Below, piece by piece: positions 52,619 to 56,489 of a DNA stretch of 56,489 bases. A program made the translations under genes and the position numbers. The stretch lies in NCBI RefSeq assembly GCF_905372525.1, contig NZ_CAJPPN010000011.1:1-56489 (forward strand), in the 5' to 3' direction. The stretch comes from an uncultured Porphyromonas sp. Its GTDB lineage: Bacteria; Bacteroidota; Bacteroidia; Bacteroidales; Porphyromonadaceae. Each line of letters opens with the position of its first letter. Within the stretch, counting starts at the first letter, position 1. Under the pieces are notes generated by a model. It did not search any database and was not told where the DNA came from. It saw nothing but the letters and a program-made list of their open reading frames with translations.

Positions 52619-54868
52619 CTACCAGATCACGATCTCGTCGGTGAAGATGAAGTGCCCAGCAGCACGGTCGTTCGCTGCTCGTAGGCGGACGTAGCGTGCT
52701 CGCTCCTTCATCGGGAAGCTAAAGGTCTCGAAGACGGGCTTGTACTCCTCCTCGCTCGTCTGGGTCGTACGCTTGCCTACACTGCGGTAGTTCACTCCGT
52801 CCTCGCTCAGGAGGATCTCTACCTCACCGGGCATATAAACCCACTGGATGCGCTCCTGCATGAAGCGGGCGAAGATATGGTGCAGCTCTGTGACAGCCCC
52901 GAGGTCGATCGTCACATCCAGAGGCTTCGTGAAGCCCTGCCACTTGCCGTCTAGGTAGGTGGGAGTGCCACGTACTCCATCGAGTAGGGCTCGCTCACCG
53001 CCTGCGGGGTACTTGTCGTTCCAGCGGTGCTCGTTGTAGGTGATCTGCTTGCCGATCCCCTTGTGGTAGTCTGCTCGGTAGTGGACGCTAGGCAGGTCAA
53101 GGGGCTTACCCTCTTGGAAGAGCTTAGCGACCAGCAGCACAGAGTCGGTGCAGATGATCGGACGACCCTCATAGCGGGGAGAGGATAGGGTAGGCTCAGT
53201 GCCGTCCGTCGTGTAGTGGATGTCGGCCTTGGGACGCTCGGCAGAGAGACTTAGGGAGATCTGTCGCCCGATGCTATCCACCTGCATATCTACGGCGATA
53301 CGACGTAGGGGATAGGCATTGATCCCTCGCTTCTGTAGGCGGGGGAGATGCTGATTGACACGGGCGAGGAAGTCTGGGTAGCTCCTCACACTCTGAGGGC
53401 TCCAGGTAAGCTCTGCCAGCGCGAGGATACGGGGGAAGAGCATGTACTCTGCATGCCGCTCGTCGAGTACGTACTCCGTCCAGAGGTTCGCCTGTGCCCC
53501 GAGGATGTGCTTGCGTTCGTTCTCCTTGAGTACCGCAGGGACGGGGTTGTAGGCGTAGACCTTCTCCAGCGTGGTGAAGCCTCCGTTAGCCCGAGGCTCG
53601 CCGTCGGACTCTCTCTGGTAGAAGTCCAGGTACACGTGGCTCCCAGGGGTCATGATGACGTCATGCCCAGACTGAGCCGCAGCGATACCGCCCTCCTCTC
53701 CACGCCAGCTCATCACGGTGGCATCGGGGGCTAGTCCGCCCATCAGGATCTCATCCCAACCGATGAGCTTGCGCCCCTTGCTGTTGAGGTACTTCTCTAC
53801 ACGGCGGATCATGTAGCTCTGTAGCTCGTGCTCGTCCTTGAGTCCCTCCTGCTCCATACGTCGGCGGCAGTCGGGGCAGCTCCCCCAGTGGTTCATCGCT
53901 GCCTCATCGCCCCCGATATGGATGTAGCGAGAGGGGAAGAGCTCCATCACCTCGCTGAGGATATCCTCTACGAAGCGAAAGGTCTGCTCCTTGCCGATAC
54001 ACAGATCCGTGCTCTCGAAGTCCCAGCGTCCCCGACAGCTCAGCTCGGGGTAGGCGGCGAAGATCTCGTTGCTATGCCCGGGCATCTCGATCTCGGGGAT
54101 CACGGTGATGCCTAGTCGGGTAGCGTGCTCTACGACCTGACGGATCTCCGCCCGGGTGTAGTAGCCACCATAGGCACCGGGGGTACCCTCGTCTACGAAC
54201 TTGCGGTCCTTCTGCCAGAAGGAGTCCCAGTCGTTGGTCATGCGGTAGGCCGCTTTCTTGGTCAATAGGGGGTACTTCGTACTGGGGAAGCGCCAGCCTC
54301 CTCCATCGACCAGATGCCAGTGGAAGCGGTTGAGCTTGTAGCGAGCCATCTCGTCGAGGAGACGTAGGATCATATCGCTACGCATGAAGTGGCGGGAGAC
54401 GTCCAGCATCACCCCTCGGTAGGCAAAGCGTGCCGAGTCTGTGATCGTCAGCTGGGGGAGGCGATCGCCATACTGCTCTACGAGCTGTAGTAGGGTCTGT
54501 ACCCCCTGCTGTAGCCCTGTCTGATCTCGCCCAGAGAGGGTGATCCCCCCCGAGCCGATCTCTAGACGATAGCCCTCCCGCCCAGCGATCCGAGGGTCGA
54601 TGAGAGTGCGTAGTCGTCTACTCCCCTGCGAGCTCACCGTGACCCTACGACCCGTCAGTCGCTCTAGTCCTGTGCGCAGAGACTCGGGGGCATTACGTCG
54701 CAGGACGAGGGCCTTGGGCAGGGTGTAGCTCCCCTCAGCCCGCACGACGGAGGCTGGGTGGGGGATGATCTGTAGGCTGTCGGTGGGGGCTGCCTGTACA
54801 CTCTCGGCCGAGAGTCCCAGGAGCAGTAGCGCTAGGGCGGTGTGCCAGTGCACACGGGATAGCTTCAT
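52619..54868 (-). CDS. GH20 beta-N-acetylhexosaminidase
   Basis: I use ATG 54866-54868, which gives a signal peptide (MKLSRVHWHTALALLLLGLS, ending VQA); the upstream in-frame Met has no signal-like character. The 749-residue protein has a GH20b N-domain (about 30-150), the catalytic barrel with 'RGVMLDVSRHFM', 'RFHWHLVDGGGWRFP' and the D321-E322 pair in 'YIHIGGDEAAMNHW', then a chitobiase C-terminal-like domain ('ADIHYTTDGTEPTLSSPRYEG') and a final discoidin-like domain. It removes terminal GlcNAc or GalNAc from glycans, fitting mucin or host N-glycan use with the M60 locus 3 kb away. Confidence 0.94.
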   Translation of the reverse strand: MKLSRVHWHTALALLLLGLSAESVQAAPTDSLQIIPHPASVVRAEGSYTLPKALVLRRNAPESLRTGLERLTGRRVTVSSQGSRRLRTLIDPRIAGREGYRLEIGSGGITLSGRDQTGLQQGVQTLLQLVEQYGDRLPQLTITDSARFAYRGVMLDVSRHFMRSDMILRLLDEMARYKLNRFHWHLVDGGGWRFPSTKYPLLTKKAAYRMTNDWDSFWQKDRKFVDEGTPGAYGGYYTRAEIRQVVEHATRLGITVIPEIEMPGHSNEIFAAYPELSCRGRWDFESTDLCIGKEQTFRFVEDILSEVMELFPSRYIHIGGDEAAMNHWGSCPDCRRRMEQEGLKDEHELQSYMIRRVEKYLNSKGRKLIGWDEILMGGLAPDATVMSWRGEEGGIAAAQSGHDVIMTPGSHVYLDFYQRESDGEPRANGGFTTLEKVYAYNPVPAVLKENERKHILGAQANLWTEYVLDERHAEYMLFPRILALAELTWSPQSVRSYPDFLARVNQHLPRLQKRGINAYPLRRIAVDMQVDSIGRQISLSLSAERPKADIHYTTDGTEPTLSSPRYEGRPIICTDSVLLVAKLFQEGKPLDLPSVHYRADYHKGIGKQITYNEHRWNDKYPAGGERALLDGVRGTPTYLDGKWQGFTKPLDVTIDLGAVTELHHIFARFMQERIQWVYMPGEVEILLSEDGVNYRSVGKRTTQTSEEEYKPVFETFSFPMKERARYVRLRAANDRAAGHFIFTDEIVIW

Positions 54869-54914
54869 AAGTGTCACGTCTCTATATATTGTATATATGA
54901 TGATGTCTCTAGGA

Positions 54915-54943
54915 CAAAGATAGCCCAAAGGGTGGGGATACAA
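54915..54943 (-). promoter_or_regulatory. Promoter of the GH20 gene
   Basis: On the minus strand TTG (54943-54941) and TATCTTTG (54922-54915) are separated by 18 bp, matching the Bacteroidota -33/-7 consensus. The start would be near 54908, about 40 nt before the ATG and downstream of the hairpin at 54951-55012, so the gene has its own promoter. Confidence 0.6.
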
Positions 54944-54950
54944 CGAATAA

Positions 54951-55012
54951 GCCTCAGGTGAGTCGCCCTGACAGTAGGGGTGATCCCCTATCATCTGGAC
55001 GCTACCTGAGGC
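54951..55012 (-). terminator. Hairpin between the riboswitch and the GH20 promoter
   Basis: GCCTCAGGT (54951-54959) and ACCTGAGGC (55004-55012) form a 9-bp stem enclosing a second small stem (AGGGG/CCCCT). On the minus strand it lies after the cobalamin riboswitch and before the GH20 promoter, so it probably insulates the two. Confidence 0.6.
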
Positions 55013-55129
55013 ATATCCACTAAATTACTACGGCAAGCCGAAGATCCTCTTGATTTAAAAGAGCGGACTCCTCTTTGGGGAATGAATTCCAAGTGTGGGG
55101 TACCCACACCTGTAGCTTTCCTCGAAGCA

Positions 55130-55350
55130 TTTAGAAGAGCATTGCAGGTCTTCTGACTTGCATACCTTGTCTACCGTCGCATCACCTTCCCAAGGACACA
55201 GAACCCTCAGTGGTGGCTGATCGCTCAGCTCATCGTGGTAGCAGTATGATATGCTCACAGCAGCGGGACTGTCCGAGACTTGCACTCGGTTCCCTTTTAA
55301 GCCCTCCCGCCCCGAGATACACACAGATTTTATTCTCAGGACTTCGGGCA
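55130..55350 (-). promoter_or_regulatory. Cobalamin (B12) riboswitch
   Basis: Read on the minus strand, the core has AAAAGGGAA, then GTGCAAGTC, then ACAGTCCCGCTGCTGTGA (about 55300-55258), the conserved upstream half of the cobalamin aptamer. It is followed by CCACTG, GGGAAGG and the B12 box AAGTCAGAAGACCTGC (55159-55144). A TAACTTTG -7 element (minus, 55370-55363) just upstream suggests it is transcribed. A small hairpin AAAGAG/CTCTTT with a short U run near 55056-55075 could be its expression platform. No gene follows before the hairpin at 54951-55012 and the separate GH20 promoter, so it appears to be an orphan. Boundaries are approximate. Confidence 0.88.
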
Positions 55351-55453
55351 CAACGCTCGGAGCAAAGTTAGTAAAATACTATGAATACTCACGTATCTCA
55401 CCGTGGGTACTCCTTTGCCCCGTCCGCTCGCTCTCGAGGGGAGGCTCTTCGGG

Positions 55454-55831
55454 CTAACCCTTGATAGCGATGATCTCGATCTCTACCAGCCCACCCTTCG
55501 GGAGCGTCTTGACGGCTACGGCTGAGCGTGCGGGGAAGGAGCCCGTGAACTGACGTTCGTAGACGGCGTTCATGGCAGCGAAGTCCCCCATGTCAGCTAG
55601 GAAGCACGTCGTCTTGACGACGTCGTCGATGCTGAGGCCAGCGGCCTCGAGGATCGCATGGATATTGCGAAAGGACTGCTCCGTCTGTGCCGTCACCCCC
55701 TCGGGGAAGGTGCCGGTGGCGGGATCGATACCTAGCTGCCCAGAGGCATAGAGGGTGTCGCCGACGAGGATCGCCTGGCTGTAGGGGCCGATGGCGGCGG
55801 GAGCGTTGGGGGTGGAGATGATCTGTTTCAT
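55454..55831 (-). CDS. ridA: RidA family reactive-intermediate deaminase
   Basis: The 125-residue protein matches RidA (YjgF/YER057c/UK114): 'STPNAPAAIGPYSQAILVGDTLYASGQLGIDPATG', 'TEQSFRNIHAILEAAGLSIDDVVKTTCFLADMGDFAAMNAVY', and 'FPARSAVAVKTLPKGGLVEIEIIAIKG' with the catalytic-site Arg in P-A-R-S-A-V. It hydrolyses reactive enamine/imine intermediates made by PLP enzymes. Full length; 28 bp after the small membrane protein gene and probably co-transcribed with it. Confidence 0.96.
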   Translation of the reverse strand: MKQIISTPNAPAAIGPYSQAILVGDTLYASGQLGIDPATGTFPEGVTAQTEQSFRNIHAILEAAGLSIDDVVKTTCFLADMGDFAAMNAVYERQFTGSFPARSAVAVKTLPKGGLVEIEIIAIKG

Positions 55832-55859
55832 TGTCGTTGGATAGATTAAATTAAGATGT

Positions 55860-56150
55860 CTACAAAGATAGGCTACTCAGCGCAAAGTGCATAGCCAGCG
55901 TGATGATCATTGTGTAGAGGGCTACCCAGGGGAGGACGGCACGGGAGGATAGTCCATAGGTGTGGCAGGATAAGCAAGAGAGAAGTGCAGCGAGCACCTC
56001 GAGCGTGAGGATGGCCAGTCCGTGCGCTAGGAAGCCCTGTCGCCCCATGAAGAGGTGTATCGTCAGCTCGACGCTGACAGAGAGTAGAGCTACCAGGAGC
56101 GCTGTGAGGAGATAGACGGCCCTGCGTACAATACTTGCCTTGTAGGACAT
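55860..56150 (-). CDS. Small membrane protein, unknown family
   Basis: The 96-residue protein has three hydrophobic segments (about 12-33, 40-60 and 70-92) and a basic N-terminus (MSYKASIVRR), giving a likely inner-membrane protein with the N-terminus in the cytoplasm. No recognised domain. It lies upstream of ridA in what looks like a two-gene operon, and is preceded by a well-formed promoter at 56291-56320. Confidence 0.65.
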   Translation of the reverse strand: MSYKASIVRRAVYLLTALLVALLSVSVELTIHLFMGRQGFLAHGLAILTLEVLAALLSCLSCHTYGLSSRAVLPWVALYTMIITLAMHFALSSLSL

Positions 56151-56290
56151 AATGAACAGATGAGTTGGGTGGCTAGCGCTGTCCCCACACTAGGGTAGAC
56201 TGAGCGCTCTAGTCACGAGGGTGTGTATGTACCAATTCTCCGTCACCCGTCTCCTAGGACCCCTCTCTAGGATAAAGCTAAGGATCATCA

Positions 56291-56320
56291 CAAAGATAAA
56301 CTTTTTTTCTTCCACGCAAA
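56291..56320 (-). promoter_or_regulatory. Promoter of the small membrane protein/ridA operon
   Basis: On the minus strand TTTG (56320-56317) and TATCTTTG (56298-56291) with an 18-bp spacer match the Bacteroidota consensus very well. The leader to the ATG at 56150 is about 135 nt. MITE copy 3 starts about 20 bp further upstream. Confidence 0.65.
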
Positions 56321-56336
56321 ATCCATGGGTTCGCCC

Positions 56337-56489
56337 CCCCGAGGCTGACGTATGAAATCACTATCGTGCGAGGGCAAGGTCGTCAAGGGAGTATACGCCG
56401 AAGATAGAAGTATCTATGTCTTAGGCTAGATATGCCCAGCGAATACCTCCTACCTAGGAGGGATGAGTATACACGTGTGTACACAACTG
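56337..56489. repeat. MITE-like dispersed repeat, copy 3 (inverted, cut by window end)
   Basis: From GAGGCTGACGTATGAAATCAC (at about 56341) the sequence is the inverse of the right half of copies 1 and 2, including the CCTCCTACCTAGGAGG palindrome (about 56447-56462) and the beginning of the GTATACAC units at the window edge. It has a one-base insertion after GTCAAGG compared with copies 1 and 2, which breaks the open frame found there. Confidence 0.8.

Noticed and set aside
55055..55351. A 98-codon open frame across the riboswitch
   Set aside because: It coincides exactly with the conserved cobalamin aptamer, has no protein-like features and would be read through highly structured RNA.

Overview
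The window looks like a chromosomal segment of a Bacteroidota bacterium, most likely Porphyromonas or a close relative. The evidence is a SusC/SusD outer-membrane pair, long Bacteroidales-type YidC and amidophosphoribosyltransferase proteins, promoters of the TTTG/TAnnTTTG type, no Shine-Dalgarno pattern, a fairly GC-rich composition with very frequent CTAGGG-like words, and many secreted lipoproteins and beta-barrels. The genus is inferred from family resemblance, not from a marker gene.

Layout. 1-5.5 kb (minus strand): an envelope and transport block with a membrane-anchored solute-binding-like protein, a putative porin, a histidine-rich CDF metal exporter and a MATE exporter. 5.7-6.05 kb: the first copy of a MITE-like repeat. 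6.1-8.6 kb: an outer-membrane barrel with an N-terminal helix-hairpin-helix segment and a DUF1697 protein. 8.6-10 kb: an AT-richer two-gene accessory patch, an unknown protein plus a nuclease-like gene split by an in-frame TGA. 10-13.7 kb: gcvP and a metallo-beta-lactamase-fold hydrolase. 13.75-22.6 kb: a tightly packed four-gene defence-type operon, transcribed SNF2 helicase, AlbA_2/Schlafen-like ATP-binding wHTH protein, adenine methyltransferase, Res-like helicase-nuclease. 22.9-25 kb: a frameshifted outer-membrane receptor. 25.2 kb: five hairpin repeats of exactly 23 bp period. 25.5-28.7 kb: an NlpE-like lipoprotein and a tandem pair of secreted paralogues of unknown family.

29-40.6 kb is mostly core metabolism on the plus strand: pyrG, yidC, purF, then (minus) an HD phosphohydrolase and a CvpA-like protein, a second MITE copy, and a compact operon of an RsiV/DUF3298 lipoprotein, rsmG, a SpoU-type RNA methyltransferase, an MnmD-type tRNA methyltransferase and yaaA. 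40.9-50 kb (minus) is a glycoprotein-utilisation locus: SusC, SusD, a discoidin-type lipoprotein and an M60 (mucinase-type) metallopeptidase. 50-51 kb is non-coding, with a partial MITE in inverse orientation and a run of degenerate 22-24 bp repeats. 51-56.5 kb (minus): radA, a GH20 beta-hexosaminidase that could cooperate with the M60 peptidase on mucin-type glycoproteins, a cobalamin riboswitch with no gene directly behind it, a RidA-family deaminase, a small membrane protein and the start of another MITE copy.

The items most worth a second look are the orphan cobalamin riboswitch, the defence operon with an AlbA_2 regulator-like third component, the MITE family whose two complete copies are flanked by different 13-15 bp direct repeats, and the 23-bp hairpin array.
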